From: Typhlomys cinereus | Lineage: Eukaryota > Chordata > Mammalia > Rodentia > Platacanthomyidae | DNA: 64,000 bases | Direction of reading: 5' to 3' | NCBI GenBank assembly: GCA_023101885.1 | Contig: JALPQD010000402.1 | Coordinates: forward strand, 823,017 to 887,016 | The notes under the pieces: model-generated | What the model was told of the DNA's origin: nothing | What the model saw: only the letters and a program-made list of their open reading frames with translations | Database searches by the model: none | Made by a program: the position numbers and the translations under genes | In this document: one piece after another, positions 20,840 through 33,644 of the stretch | Layout: every line of letters begins with the position of its first letter | Numbering within the stretch: the stretch's first letter is position 1

Positions 20840-21245
20840 TTCTTATTTTTATTGCATGTATCTGTGTATGGAATACATGCGTGCATGCATAAGTGTGTAT
20901 GTGTTTACATGTGGGTTAGTGTGTTATGTGTGCATGTGTGTGTGAATACATGAGTGCACTTGAGTGTGTGTGCTTCCAGAAGCCCAAGAGTGATATCAGG
21001 AATCATCCTCCATCACTCTTCTACCTTATTGTTGTGAGCCTGGGTCTTTAATTAGACCCAAAACATTCCATTAGGCTAGTCTGGCTGGTCAGCTTGCTCT
21101 GGGGATTCCCCGGATCTGCCTTCCAGGGCTAGAATTTCAGTAGACCAACATACCCGCTGGACATTTTTTTCATGCCATCTGGGGACTCTGAACTCTGGTC
21201 CTTTTGCTTGTGAGCCATCTCCATAGCCTCTCAACTGTTTTACTT
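20840..21245 (-). mobile_element. type 1 SINE, reversed, with GT-rich tail
   Basis: A GT/CATG-rich region, then 'ccagaagcccaagagtgatatcaggaatcatcctccatc' (reversed body) and 'ggggactctgaactctggtccttttgcttgtgagccatctcc' (reversed head), interrupted by an unrelated 21040-21110 piece. Confidence 0.6.
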
Positions 21246-21699
21246 TTACACATGCAAAGCAATGTATGTAATTACATTTCACACATATGTTATTACACTT
21301 TGTTCTGATTTGTCCTCCTCTCTCATTGCTTTTTCCTAAGTCCTCTGTTCCTCTCTGGTTGGTTCCCTTTCTTCCCTCACTTTAGTTCCTACACCTGCTT
21401 TCTTAGCACATGTCATACATGACCCCATTTCTCTTTCACTTAAGATCCATTTTCTCCCCCAGCAGATTCTAAAGTATTCCTTGGTACTGTATAAACTATC
21501 CAGCAAGGAGAAAGTCCTCAGGCCAGTTCCAGCTGACACACTTTACCCATGTACTGTATTCAATTTGTGTTGCATCTTCAGTAATAGGGTCTTATTGACA
21601 GTTTTTGGAGAGCAACCAAGAGCCATGGCAAAGGACTATAATGTTTGGGGGCTTTTAAGACCTCTCTGATCAACATTTTATCAAGAAGTGCCACATTCC

Positions 21700-21838
21700 T
21701 TTTACTTCTACTGTAATTGTGTCCCTGTCAGAACCAGAAATTCTGGTTGGTTTTTTTACATGGGATCTGAGATCTGAACTCACATCCTTCTACAAGGCAG
21801 ATGTTTTAACACTGGAAATCCCCTCTGCTCTCTCAAGC
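21700..21838 (-). mobile_element. SINE head fragment, reversed
   Basis: 'acatgggatctgagatctgaactcacatccttctac...ttttaacactggaaatcccctctgctc'. Confidence 0.65.
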
Positions 21839-21887
21839 ATTATTCTCAATGTTTGGTTCTTCGGTTCTTTGGTTCTTTGTTTCTCTG

Positions 21888-22250
21888 TGTTCATCTCCTG
21901 TGAGACAACACTCATAGAATTCAGCTTAGGGGAGAAAGAAAAGATTATTTGGTTCATGGTTCCAGGGGAGACATATACTCCATTATGACATAAAAGGCTG
22001 GCAGAAGCTGGAGGCATCTTAGGTCATGTACATCACAGAGGCTGAGAGAACAAGCAGCAGACTGCAAGAGCAGACTACTTGTGGCAGCAAGGCTTGGACT
22101 ACTCAGCTTTAAGACCTGCCCCCTGTGATTTGCCTTCCTCCAGCAAGACTCAACTTTAAGGCACCACAACTTTCCTAAACATTAACATCAGCTTAGGACT
22201 CAATCCCATGAACCTGTGGCAGACAACTCACATCAAAACCATGACATCCA
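21888..22250 (-). mobile_element. MaLR-like LTR
   Basis: 'gagaaagaaaagattatttggttcatggttccagggg', 'ggctggcagaagctggaggc', 'cccctgtgatttgccttcctccagcaagactc' and 'gtggcagacaactcacatcaaaaccatgac' match the family listed at 7685. Confidence 0.65.
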
Positions 22251-22569
22251 TCTCTTCCCTGGGCTGATGGGTGAGATGGAGGCAGCTGGTTTAGCATTTC
22301 TAGCAAAGCTGATACGCGTCAGTCCTTGTCCTCTGCTCTTTCTATAGATATAGAGGTAAGTTCCCTTACCTTTTGATGCTGGTAACAGTTCTATCTTGAT
22401 CAACTGCAAGTGGAATCATGGTTATGACTAAAATCCACTTGTTCATCGCAACTGTTTTCAGGCATTTGTTACAACCACAGAGTTGTGGAACCAACATACT
22501 CACCTGACACAGTATCATTGTTCCAACTGATTCTCCATTTGAACGCTATGGTTTCTTTCTCCTTCTTCT

Positions 22570-23230
22570 TTTTTAATTCTTCCTTTTCTTTTTAAATGAA
22601 TTTATTAAATTAGCATTTTTATGATTCAGCTCCTTGCCTTGTTCCCTTCCAACCCACTACCATTAAATCTCATCCTCCCTCCCATTCCTATGTGGGTCCA
22701 GTCCTATTCTCCTGTCCTTTGGTTCTGTGAGTCCTGGGGTTCCCTCTGTATCATCTGTTCTCATGGGGGTTCAGGCCTCTTGGGAATCCCACTGATATGG
22801 ATACTCCCCCACCTCTATCTGGCCCCTTTCCTCTGAAGATCCTATCACCTGAAACTATTTTTCCTGAGATCCGCACTAGTCCTTGGGGGTATGCTTACAA
22901 GTTCACCACTGTGCAGGACTGATGAGATCAAGTCTCATTGCCGTGAATTCCTGGCTGTGGCTGCCCTATCTTGAGTGGAATGATCTGTCTGGCAATGAAA
23001 CTCTCCATCTTTAGGCTTTTCCACAAAGTCTCATGAGCTTATGGATAGGGAGAGATTTGGCTGGTCTGATTCCAGATGCTCATTGTAGGGTTGCTGGTGT
23101 TGTGCTTCTAGGTTATTTGTTGCTGTCCATTTTGCTATTCTTGCAGTGTACAAGGCTGCATCCTATCTGGGTGTTGAGATCCTCTTCTATCCAACATTAC
23201 TGAAACTGTTAAAAGAGAGGCCTTTATATA
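22570..23230 (-). mobile_element. LINE-1 3' UTR fragment
   Basis: 'taaatgaatttattaaattagcatttttatgattcag' (tail side) followed by '...ggatagggagagatttggctggtctgattccagatgctcattg' and 'gcagtgtacaaggctgcatcctatctgggtgttg', paralleling the 3' UTR at 26790-26970. Confidence 0.65.
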
Positions 23231-23479
23231 AGAAAAGGCTTGAAGGGGAATGAGGATAAGGAGTAGGTAGTGGGATGGGGTCAAATGCAGGACATCATCT
23301 TTAACCACTGAGACATCTTCCTAGACCTGTAGTACTTTCTTTAAAAGGCCCAGGAGAATAGTTCATGTATCCATTTGCTGATTTCTCTCCCTTTCACTGT
23401 CATTCCTACCCTCTTCCCCTGACCTCTCCCTTTCCCCCACAGTCTTTCATTATAACTACAAGATAAACATCTTTATTTT

Positions 23480-24140
23480 TATTTTACTTTTTTGTGTATG
23501 AATGTTTGCATGTATGAAGGTGCCTGTGGAAACACAAGGCTGATGTCCAGTGTCTTCCCCAAGGTTGACAGCCAATGTCTTCTTGAATGTCTCCTGCTGT
23601 TTTTATATCATTGTGTGGGGTCTCTAACTTGCATTCAGAGATTATGTATTTGATTAGTCCAGCTGGTTAGTTTTCTCCAGAGATCCTCCTGTCTCTGGTT
23701 CCCAAATACTGGGATTATTTTTTTTAAATTTTTTTATTATTATTATTTATTCAACTGTGCGCATGTGCGCGTGCGTGTGCGTGTGTCCGTGTGTGCGCGT
23801 GTGTCTGTGTATGTGTAGAACCACGGACGAATTCGCGAACCACCATGGACGCCTCCACCTCCTTCTGCCCCGGGATTCACAGGCTCCGCCCTACCAGGAC
23901 CAGAAGCGCAGGCTGCCCTCGCTTCTGCGTAGTGTCTATATGGGGGATCTGGGATCCAAACCCAGGACCCTCTGCCTGCAAGGCCGAGGCTTAACCCCTG
24001 AGCTACCTCTCCAGCCCCAAATACTGGGATTATTGACCATCATATCTTTCAGCATTTATATGGGTGCTGGCGATTCGAATTCCAGTCTTCATGATTGTGC
24101 AGCAAGCACTTCATCCATTGAGCCATCTCTGCAGTCCACT
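23480..24140 (-). mobile_element. old B2/B3-like SINE split by a younger SINE
   Basis: The two halves (to 23719 and from 24017) rejoin through an 18 bp direct duplication, ccaaatactgggattatt. The right half ends in the reversed head 'agcacttcatccattgagccatctctgcagtcc'. Confidence 0.7.
23720..24016 (-). mobile_element. type 2 SINE, reversed, with target-site duplication
   Basis: T-rich tail, GTGTGC-rich stretch, then 'gaaccacggacgaattcgcgaaccaccatgg', 'gggattcacaggctccgccctaccaggaccagaa' and the reversed head 'aaggccgaggcttaacccctgagctacctctccagcccc'. Flanked by perfect 18 bp duplications at 23702-23719 and 24017-24034. The body differs from type 1 while the head is shared. Confidence 0.88.
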
Positions 24141-24144
24141 ATCT

Positions 24145-24995
24145 TTTTTTAAATCTTACTAATAAGGAATCTAAAGCTTATTTACTCCACCTGTCCATGG
24201 TCACAATACTACTCAATATATGATTGCAAATGATTATTACTTTAAAAATGTATGGTTGGTATTTGACCATACTTTTATTTTTGGGTGTACTATTAATATT
24301 AATCCTCATTTTTATTGTCCAGAACATAAGTTTTGCATGTGCAAAACTTAATTTTGATGTTTAGTTCTAAGTTCAAATTCATTTATGACTTTAGGATCTT
24401 GTACAATACAAACAATGCCATTTTTTTTCTGTTACCATTCCATGTGATCTTTGTAGTGTCCCCGGTCATTTGGTATTATTATATACCATGCCTAGTACAG
24501 ATTCTTGAGGCCTGTCTGGAGATCCACTTGCCTGAATATTATATATATATATACATCCTTTAGTCCATTAGACTTACAGGAATATCTGTAGTATCTAAAT
24601 CAGTTAGCAGAAATGTTTAGCTTTTGGGGTGTAGGGATGTTTAGCTTTTGGAGTGCATTTCCATTTTTCTTTGATTAAATCCAAGAGTTGAAATAAAGAG
24701 AAAGGTAGAACCTCAACACTTCTAACACTGCAAAATAAATGAGGCCTCATTTACTCCCTAGGTCTGGACTTAGAGTCTCATCTCCTGATACTAAAGACAG
24801 CTTTGCAACCTAGGAAAATCTATGTGTTAGGAGCTGTATGTTTGTTTCTCCATAATAAAAGGTGACAGAAAGAAAAGCCAGTTTGATCTTGTTTTATGGT
24901 GAAATAACCTAACTGTATGCTCACTTTACTTTGGAATGGGCAAACTAACTTGGAAGCTTTATTTCCCCATTCATGTGTGTACATGATGTATATGT
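24145..24995. other. no recognised feature
   Basis: AT-rich. The short open frames have no recognisable content. Confidence 0.4.
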
Positions 24996-24999
24996 ATGC

Positions 25000-25083
25000 A
25001 TGATTGCTTATGTATGTGTTTGTGTGTCTGTGTGTGTATGTTTGTGTGTGTATGTGTGTATATATGTGTGTATGTGTGTCTAT

Positions 25084-25118
<35 letters not shown>

Positions 25119-25375
25119 TGTATAGTGTGTGTGCTTGTATGTGTGTGTCTGTAGAAGAAGGCACTGTATTTGTGCCTGTAGAGGCCCAAAGGTGACACTG
25201 GGAATCATCCTGGGTTGCTTTTATCCCCTTTTACTTTGTTCTGGAGTTTCTCAAGTTCTGCCTTCTAGGGCTGGAAATGCAGGCCACCTATTTCTGACTG
25301 GCATTTTTACATGGAATCTGAGATTTGAACTTGAGAGATAAAGTCTTAAGCCCTGAGCCATCTCTCTAGCCCCAG
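25000..25375 (-). mobile_element. type 1 SINE, reversed, with long (TG)n tail
   Basis: TG-rich 25010-25150, then 'gtgcctgtagaggcccaaaggtgacactgggaatcatcctgg', 'ttctgccttctagggctggaaatgcaggc' and the reversed head 'taagccctgagccatctctctagcccc'. Confidence 0.85.
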
Positions 25376-25569
25376 GGATCAGCTTATATTTAGTATGTTT
25401 TATAGGTTGCAGCAGAGACAGGGGAATACTGACAATGAGGAGCTCAGAAGCTAACAGCTCTGTACATACGCAACTTTGGATTCTGTGGGCTGGGCAGATT
25501 CTCTTACCTTTCCTCAATCATTGCTATTGGGGTGGCTGTTTTACTCTCCTAAATTGTTGGGAGACCACA

Positions 25570-25725
25570 CCAAAAGCAGCACTGGGCCAGGGCCTGCCTG
25601 TGTACTTTCAGACCCCTTAGTTCAATCCTCAGAAGCACACATGGTATAAGGAGAGAATGGACTTCTGAAAGGTGTCCTCTGACCTCCTCCCATGTGCTGT
25701 GGCTTGTGAAAGCACTGAAAACCTG
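25570..25725 (+). mobile_element. B3-like SINE
   Basis: 'ttagttcaatcctcagaagcacacatggtataaggagagaatggacttctgaaaggtgtcctctgacctcctcccatgtgctgtggc' follows the B3/B3A body. Confidence 0.7.
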
Positions 25726-26109
25726 ATGGTGGTCACAGGGACCAGAAAACAGCAAAACAAGGCAAAGAAAGCCAGAGATGTGGCCGCCTCCTGGAGGAAG
25801 TGGACGCAGTGTCAACTGTAACTGATGCTCCAGAGCAGGGTGTTACTAAGGGCTGAAGGGCCTGCTGCCTGTCACAGGAAACTTACTAATGCTCAACATG
25901 AAAAAAAAAGCCTCAGAGGAAGAAAGTGTGGGAAGACCCAGTTTCTACAGTGGGCCAGGGACAAGCATGAGGCTAAAAGCTAACATGGTGACTACTCTGG
26001 GGAGTATCTCAGGGAACCAGGCTCCAGAGCAACAGACCAGCGAGGGGAGGAGATGGGTGTTCTTCCACACCTTCTGTGTGATGAAACTTTGACTTTTTTT
26101 GATAAATAT

Positions 26110-26275
26110 TTTGTTTATTAAAATGTCTGTTAGAATACATGAGTACCATGGTGCAAGTGTAGAAACCAGAGAAAACTTTGGAAGTCAATTCTGAGGCTGG
26201 AAGTCAGGTCATCAAGTTTATATGCAGGCACCTGACCCATTTGATCTATTTCAGCAGCTCCTGTTTATGTTGCTT
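26110..26275 (-). mobile_element. SINE head fragment, reversed
   Basis: 'gtcattctgaggctggaagtcaggtcatcaag...gcacctgacccatttgatctatttcagcagctcc'-like order, diverged. Confidence 0.5.
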
Positions 26276-27429
26276 ATTTAATTAATTAATTTATTTGTTT
26301 ATTTACTTATTTATTTATTTTTATGCTCATACAAACGTAATAGGTACCCCTGTTTCCTCCCTCCCTCCACCAATCCCTGGACCTCCCTGTTCCCTTCCTC
26401 CTTTCCCCTTCCTTTCCCCCCTCCCTCCCTTTCTCTCAGTGTCCCCTCCCCCCATCTCTGAAGCATCCTTTAATGTGTATATCAAACTTTCCTCTCGGTC
26501 CTCCTCTTTGATGAGGTGTAAGGACTCAGTGGCATTTCCTAGAACTCTTTCTTGTGTTCCCCTTAAGTATAGGAACACTATTGTGACTGTTAATCCCTTG
26601 CTTCTAAGGATCCTAGTACCTTTAGTCCATGCTAGACTTTGAGGGGTCAATGATAAGTTGGTCATTGCGCAGATCATGCAGAGTCCAATGACAATAGCTT
26701 CGGCCCTAACTTGTGTAGAGTATCTTGCATATCTTGACTCCTCCCATCGTTGTGCTCTTACAATCTTACTGCCCCCTCTTCTGCAAATTTCCCTGAGCTT
26801 CAGGATGGGGAGAGATTAGGCAGGCCTTATTCCAGGTGGTTGATATAGAATCTCTGATGTTCTGAATTATGTTTTTTTTTTTTCAGTTTTGCTGCTCCTG
26901 CAATGCCCTTGGCTCCATCTTGATGGGTATTGGATGTCACCCCTGGCCAGAGATAAAAAGCTGTTAAAATAGAGTCTTATTATAAGGATAGGTTCAAAGG
27001 TAGATGGAATAAAAGTAGGGGACCATGGCGAGGGGTGGGACAGTCTCCCATTGCAAAATGGTTACCTTCTATCTGCCAGACTGTATCCCCTCCCTTTCTG
27101 GTAAGATCATACCCCATCAGTTGCAAGTGACCAGAAAGGAAAGTCTGTGAGCTTAACCAGATATCTTATTACTTACTTGCAGTTCTTGATGGTGGCCTAT
27201 TATCTCTGCTGTAGCATGATCCCCTCTCTCCTTGTTTATGGCGGGGCCCTCCTTCCCCTTCTCTCCTGTTTATAATCTTTGCAATTACTGTAGGTATTAC
27301 AGAGATTTATCTTTGAGTGTGTCTCAAAGTGGGTTTGGTACTAGTATCCACCTATTAGGGAGTACATATGGCACTTAATTTTCTGTGTCTGGAATACTCA
27401 CTCAATATAATTGTTTCTAATTCCATCCA

Positions 27430-28010
27430 TTTCCCAGCAAATTCCATTAATTCATCATTTTTGAAGGCTGAGTAGTATTCCATTGTATAAATGTACCACA
27501 TTTTCCTTATCCACTCGTCAACTATTGGACATTTGGGTTAACTCCATGTCTTTGCTATTGTAAACAGTGCTATTATGAACATGGTTATGTTTGTGCTATG
27601 GAGGTGAATATTTGCTGTATGGGGGTTTATTCCAAAAGTGGAATAGCTGGGTCATATGGCATTTCAATCTTTAATTTCTTTAAGAATCGCCATATGGCTT
27701 GCCAGAGTGGTTGTATAAGCCTGCATTCCCACCAGCAATGTAGGAGAGTTCCCCTCTCTCCACATCCTCTCCAGCATTTGGTGTTGTTCGTATTGTGGAT
27801 TTTTGCCATCCTGACTGGGGTGAGATGATATCTCAGGAAGGTTTTGATTTGCATTTCCCTGATGGCTAAGAATGTGGAACATTTTTTAAGATATTTGTTA
27901 GACATTTTAATTTCATCCCTAGTAAAGTTTCTTTTAAGTTTCAAAGCCCATTTTTTAAAACTTTTTTTTATTTATTCAATTGTGTGTGTATGCATGTGTG
28001 CGTGCGTGTA

Positions 28011-28050
<40 letters not shown>

Positions 28051-31000
28051 ACCATGGGTGAATTCTGTAACCACCATGGGCTGTCTCCACCTCCTCCTTG
28101 TTTACTCTGCCCTAGGATTCACAGGCTCCGCCCTACCAGGACCAGAAACACAGGCCGCCCCTGCTTCCGCCGGGTGTCTATACATGGGGTCTAGGATCCG
28201 AACTCAGGACCTTCTGCCTTCAAGGCAGAAGCTTAACCCCTGAGCCACCTCTCCAGCCCCTCAAGGCCCATTTTTTTAATTGGGCCATTTGTTTCCTTGG
28301 TGTTTAGTTTTCTAAGTTCTTTGTGCACTCTGGATAATAGAGCTCTATCAGATGTATGGTTAGTGAAGATTTCTTCCATTCTGTGGTTTGTCTTTGTGCT
28401 CAAGTTATAATCTCTTTATCTGAACAGAAACTCTTTAATTTCATAAGATCCCATCTGTTGAGTGTTGGTTGTATTGACTGTGCTATGGGATTTCTGATTA
28501 GGAACTGTTGGCCCAGTCCAATCAGCTCCAGGGAGTTTCCTACCCTTTCAACTAAGGTTTTTATATCTCTAGCCTTATATTAAGGTCCTTGATCCATTTG
28601 GAATTAAGTCTTATACATGGTGACAAGTACGGGTCCAAGTTTAATCTTCTGCATGTGGAGATCAAGTTTTGCCAGCACCATTTGTTGAAGATGCTGTTCT
28701 TTTTTCATTGTATTTTTTGGGCCCCTTTGTCAAAGATCAAATGGCTGTAATTGTGTGGGCTTATATCTGGGTCTTCAACCCTTATCCATTGATCTATGTG
28801 CCTATTTTGAAGCCAGTACCAGGCTGTTTTTATAACTATGGATTTGTAGTATAGACTAAGGTTTGGTATGGTGATACCTCCAGCAGTGTTTTTGTTACTC
28901 AGGATCGGTTTTGCTGTCCTGGGTCTTTTGTGCCTCCATATGAACATTGAGATTGTTTGGTCAACTTCTTTAAAGAATTGCTTTGGGATTTTAATTGGTA
29001 TAGCATTGAATCTGTATATTGCCTTTGGTAGGATCGTCATTTTTATGATGTTGATTCTGCCAATCCAGGAACATGGCAGGTCTTTCCACCTTCTAGTGTC
29101 TTCTGCAATTTCTTTCTTTAGGGTTTTGAAGTTTTCATTGTAAAGGTCTTTTACCTCCTTGGTTAGGTTTATACCAAAGTATTTCATTTTTTTAGGGGCT
29201 ATATAGTAAACGGGATTGTTTCTCTCAGGGCTTTTTTACTTCTTTCATTCTGTGCATATAGGAAGGCCACTGATTTTTGTATGTTTATTTTGTATCTTGC
29301 TACTCTGCTGAACTTCTGTATTAGTTTCAGGAGTTTCCTGGATCACTCAGATATAAAATCATGTCATCTGCAAATAGAGATAACTTGACTTCTTCCTTGC
29401 CAATTTGAATCCCTTTTATGTCCCTTTCTTGTCTTATGGCTTCAGCTAAGACTTCAAGTACAATATTGAAGAGATGTGGTGAGAGTGGACAGCCATGTCT
29501 AGTTCCTGATCGAAGTGGGAATGTTTCGAGTTTTTCCCCATTGAATATAATCCTTGCTGTGGGCTTGTTGCATACAGCTTTTATTATATTGACAAAGGTT
29601 CCTTCCATTCCAACTGTCTCTAGGGTTTTGATCATAAAAGGCTGTTGGATCTCATCAAAACCTTTTTCTGCATCTATCGAGAGTATCATGTGGTCTTGGA
29701 GTTTAGACTGGCATATATGGTCAATTACATTTATTGATTTGCTTATGTTAAACCAACCTTGTGTGCCTGGGAAAAAGCCTACTTGATCCCTGTGAATGAT
29801 CTTTGTGAATCCGAATTGCTAAGACTTTGTTGAGGATCTTTGCATCTGTGTTCATCAAAGAGATTGGCCTATAATTTTCTTTTTTAAGTGTATCTTTATT
29901 AGGTTTTAGGATTAATACGATATTAACTATGTGGAAAGAATCTTGTAGTGTTCCTTCCTTTGTTATTTGATGGAACAGTTTAAGGAGTATTGGTGTTATT
30001 AACTCCTTAAATGTCTGGTAGAACTCTGTGCTGAATCCATCTGGTCCAGGACATTTCTTGTTGGGAAGATTTGAGATTACTTCATCGATTTCCTCATATG
30101 TTATAGGACTGTTTAAATAATTCACAACTTCCTGATTCCATTTCGGTAAGTTGTGCTTACTTAGGAATTCATCTATTTCTTTTGTATTGTCAAATTTCAT
30201 AGAGTATAAGTTTTTGAAATATGACATTATAATTCTCTGAATTTCTTGGGTATCTATAGTGATAACTCCATTTTCATTTCTAATTTTGTTCATTTGTATT
30301 TTTTCTCTCTTGCTTTTGGTGAATTTAGCTAGGGGTATATCAATCGTATTGATTTTTTCAAAGAACCAGGTTTTTGACTTTTTGATTCTCTGTATGGTTT
30401 TCCTAATCTCGATTTCAGATATTTCTCCCCTTATTTTGCTAATCTCCTCTCTTCTACTGCTTTTGGAATCAGATTGCTCTAGTGTCTCTAAAGCTTTTAG
30501 CTGCATTGTTAAGTTGTTTATTTCTGATGTTTCCATTTTTTTGATATAGCCATTAAGAGCTATGAAATTACATCTTAGGACAGCTTAAATTGTGTCCCAG
30601 AGATTTTGATGAGTTGTATTTTCATTATTGTTCAGTTTCAGGAAATCTTGAATTTCCTTTTTAATTTCTTCCTGAATCCAATTCTCATTCAGCATCATAG
30701 TGTTAAGTTTCCAGGAGTTAGTGTATTTTCTGTTGTTTATTGTGTGGTGGAAATCAAGCTTTAGACCATGGTGGTCTGATAGGGTAAAGGCTAGAATTTC
30801 AACTTTTTTGTATATGTGTAGATTCGTTTTGGGGCCCAATATGTGATCTATTTTGGAGAAAGTTCCGTGTGCTGCTGAGAAAAATGTGTATTCTTTGGTG
30901 TGTGGATGAAAAGTTCGATAGAGATCTGTAAGGTCCATTTCTTTAAGGGTTTGGTTGAGTTCCAAAGTGTCTCTGTTAAGTTTTTTACCTGTTGATCTAT

Positions 31001-31466
31001 CCCATGTTGAGAGGATTGAGAGGGCAGTATTGAAATCCCCAAGAATTATCGTTTGGGGGTTGATTTCTTGCTTTAGACACTGTAGGGTTTGCTTAATGAA
31101 TGTGGAGGGGCCTGTATTAGGTGCATATATGTTCAGTATTGTGAAGTCTTCCTGGTGAATTGTGCCTGTGACTAAAATGTAGTATCCATCTGTGTCTCTT
31201 ATGATTTTTTTTGGTTTGAAGTCCACTTTGCCCAATAGCATAATGGCTACCCCTGCCTGTTTTCTGGTTCCATTAGCTTGCAGAATTTTTGACCAGCCTT
31301 TTATTTTTAGGATGTGCCTATCTTTTGTGGTAAGATGTGTTTCCTGAAGGCAGCAGATCGATGGGTTGTGGTTTTTAATCCACGTTTGTAATCTGTGTCT
31401 CTTGATTGGTGAGTTAATACCATTGACATTTAATGTTATAATGGAGAAATTATTAATTCTGAACAT
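27430..31466 (-). pseudogene. LINE-1 ORF2 (endonuclease/reverse transcriptase), broken
   Basis: The N-terminal endonuclease part (31466-30585) has SIITLNVNGINSP, CCLQETH, GDFNTALS and SDHHGLKLDF. The RT part follows in pieces: [36 protein letters not shown] and FADDMILYL. The C-terminal part has [17 protein letters not shown] and, near 27700, HCWWECRL. Stops occur after NLWDTI, at the segment joints and after KGAQKIQ (28705). A type 2 SINE interrupts it at 27960-28258. The order and residues are those of mammalian L1 ORF2p. The 3' limit is approximate. Confidence 0.92.
27960..28258 (-). mobile_element. type 2 SINE inserted in LINE-1 ORF2
   Basis: T-rich tail, (TG)n, 'gaaccatgggtgaattctgtaaccaccatggg', 'gattcacaggctccgccctaccaggaccag' and the head ending 'cccctgagccacctctccagcccc'. 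Flanked by tcaaagcccattttttaa and tcaaggcccatttttttaa, an ~18 bp target duplication. Confidence 0.9.
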
Positions 31467-31585
31467 TTTTTATGTTTAGTGGCTTTTGTAAGTGTATCGT
31501 TTGACATTTAGGTTTTGGTGGTATTATACTTCCCTTCTGTCCTTCTGGATACGCTTGTTTTTTTCTTCAAGCTTGAGTATCATTT

Positions 31586-32161
31586 CTAGCATTTTTGAAG
31601 GCCTGGTTTGGTAGACATGTAAGCCATCAAGTTGTCTTTGTGCTGGAAAACTTTTCCTTCTCCCTCGATCATGATGGATAGTTTTGCATGATATATCAGT
31701 CTGGGTTGACATTTTTGCTCATTTAATATTTGAAGTACATCTCTCGAAGCTCTTCTTGCTTTTACTATTTCCATTGAGAAGTCATTTGTTATTTTAATAG
31801 GTTTACCTTTAAAAGCAACTTGTTTTTTTCCCCTTGAAGCTCTTAGCACCTTTTCTTTGTCTTGAATGTGGGGTGTTTTGACTATTATTTACCGTGGTGA
31901 TTTTCTATTTTGGTCATGTCTGTTTCGGGTGCGGAATGACTCTTGTATTTGGATGGGCCTCTCATTCTTTAGTTGAGGGACGTTTTCATTTATGTTAGTT
32001 TGAAAAATTTCCTCAGGTATGATATTTTGGGATTCTTGCTCTGGTATTCCATGAATGCGCATGTTAGGCTTCTTCAGGGTGTCCCATAGCTCTTGAATAT
32101 TCCTCTCAAGTATCTTTTTGGCTTTAAGAACCTCTTCCATTGAGTTGGTTAATTCTCCCAC
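31586..32161 (-). pseudogene. LINE-1 ORF1 (RNA-binding protein), broken
   Basis: Fragments carry the coiled-coil end and RRM start (ERNIQELWDTL, NMRIHGIPE), the QESFRTRNRHDQNRKSPR segment and the C-terminal VLRASRGKKQ, KITNDFSMEIVKARR. Frame changes and stops separate them. Confidence 0.85.
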
Positions 32162-32559
32162 TTTGTCTTCAAGATCTGAAATTCTATTTTCTGCTTCGTT
32201 AGTTCTGCTGATAAGACTCTGTTGAGTTTTGGGTTGAAGATAACTTGTCTTTTAGTTCGATTTTAAACTCTGCCTGAGACTGTTTTAACTGCTCTATGTC
32301 TATTTTTGCTTCTTGAACTGTTTTTCTCAACTCTTCCAAGTGTCTGTTGTGTTCCTGTTCAAAATGGTTGATGTGGTTGTTTAACTCCCTTCAGATTTCC
32401 TCTTTCATAGTATTAATCATGGTAATGATCATACTTTGAAAGTCGTTATCTTGGGTCTGGCTTTTTTAGGTATTATCTGTGAATTTGTTCTGGTTGGAAT
32501 CCATCATTATGGCGTTAATTCTTCTTCTTCTTGAGAGATTTGTCTTCTTGAGTTTTGTT

Positions 32560-33510
32560 TCTCATGGATCTGCACTTTGACTTGGGCACTGTTGTTTTGT
32601 CTCTTACGACCTTTAAGATTCTGTGTGTTTTTGACTGATTTAGTTGGTATTACTACTCTCGGGCAGTTATTACTAGTGCTTGGTTTGTAGTTGGGTTCTT
32701 TTGTCTGCTGTTAGTATTATTTCCTAGATGAGGCTATTAGGCTATTAGTACATCAGTTAAGTCAGGTTAAGTAGACAGAAGGTGAATATTAGTATGGTAG
32801 TGCACTTTTATGATTTAGTATCTTGGTGATATGTGAGGGTGAGTAGTATAATCCCTGGAGTTGTATATAATTTTCGGGTGGTTGTATGGAAAAGTTAATC
32901 TACAGTGATTAATACTTAAAAGGAGCAGTATGGTAAAAAAAGAGATTTACTTATCTTTGGGCTGGATATGAAGAATCTCTCCCATGTGATAGGATGATTT
33001 TAGAGGACTTCAGATGTATGGCCTTTGTCCCTTAGAGCTTTGCTTGGGTTTTCTTTGGATTCTGTTGAAGTCTGAGTAGCAGTGTGTCCTCCGTGGACCA
33101 TGAGCGAGGGTCCCCGGTGGGCTGGAGGGGCAGAGGGGCTGATGGTGATGGCAGAACTCTTTACCTGGGACCTGGGACTTGGCTTAGTGGCTCATCCAGG
33201 CTCCAGGGATGGAGGAACCAGAGCAAGTCCGTCTGGCGAGCAGGCAGGCGGGAGGAACAAAGGGGCTGGGGCAAACCAGAGGCAGCCTGGGGTTTCCCGG
33301 GCTGGCTGGTGGGAGGAGCTGAGACACAGGGCTACCTGGGGGCTGGGTAACTCACCCAGGATGGAGGACCGACCGACCGCAAGCGGTCCCCTCTCGGACG
33401 GGCTGGGATGGAGGACCGACTGAACGGGAGCTAGTGTATTTAGCTTATTTTTGAGAAGAGAGAGTGAGGGGGAGATACAAGGAGAGAATCACCTTTGGGC
33501 AGCCCCATGG
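32560..33510 (-). promoter_or_regulatory. LINE-1 5' UTR / internal promoter region
   Basis: Upstream of ORF1 on the minus strand the sequence becomes GC-rich (33080-33430), as in L1 5' UTRs. A short duplication, ggatggaggaccgac, occurs at 33359 and 33407, hinting at monomer-like repeats. The open frames on the plus strand here are artefacts. Confidence 0.6.
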
Positions 33511-33549
33511 GGGCTTATTTTTAATAATATCAGGGTTTTTTTTAAACTG

Positions 33550-33566
33550 TAGTGTGTGTGTGCATG

Positions 33567-33606
<40 letters not shown>
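33550..33606. repeat. (TG)n microsatellite
   Basis: TG run with a GCATGCATG interruption near its start. Confidence 0.95.
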
Positions 33607-33644
33607 TGCATTTACTACAATTTGAATTTCTTATTCACTTGCTT

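Larger units (their letters stand above)
26283..33510 (-). mobile_element. near full-length LINE-1, inactive
   Basis: On the minus strand it runs from a GC-rich 5' UTR (to about 33510) through ORF1 and ORF2 to a 3' UTR and an A-rich tail (T-rich on plus at 26283-26320). Net of the inserted SINE it is about 6.9 kb, close to full length. Possible flanking duplication: gcttatttaattaat on the left and gcttatttttaataat on the right. ORF1 and ORF2 carry stops and frameshifts, so it cannot make retrotransposition proteins. Its mobilisation mechanism is target-primed reverse transcription. Confidence 0.9.

Noticed and set aside
33082..33423. 113-codon GC-rich frame
   Set aside because: Lies in the LINE-1 5' UTR. 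The high GC content explains the long frame.
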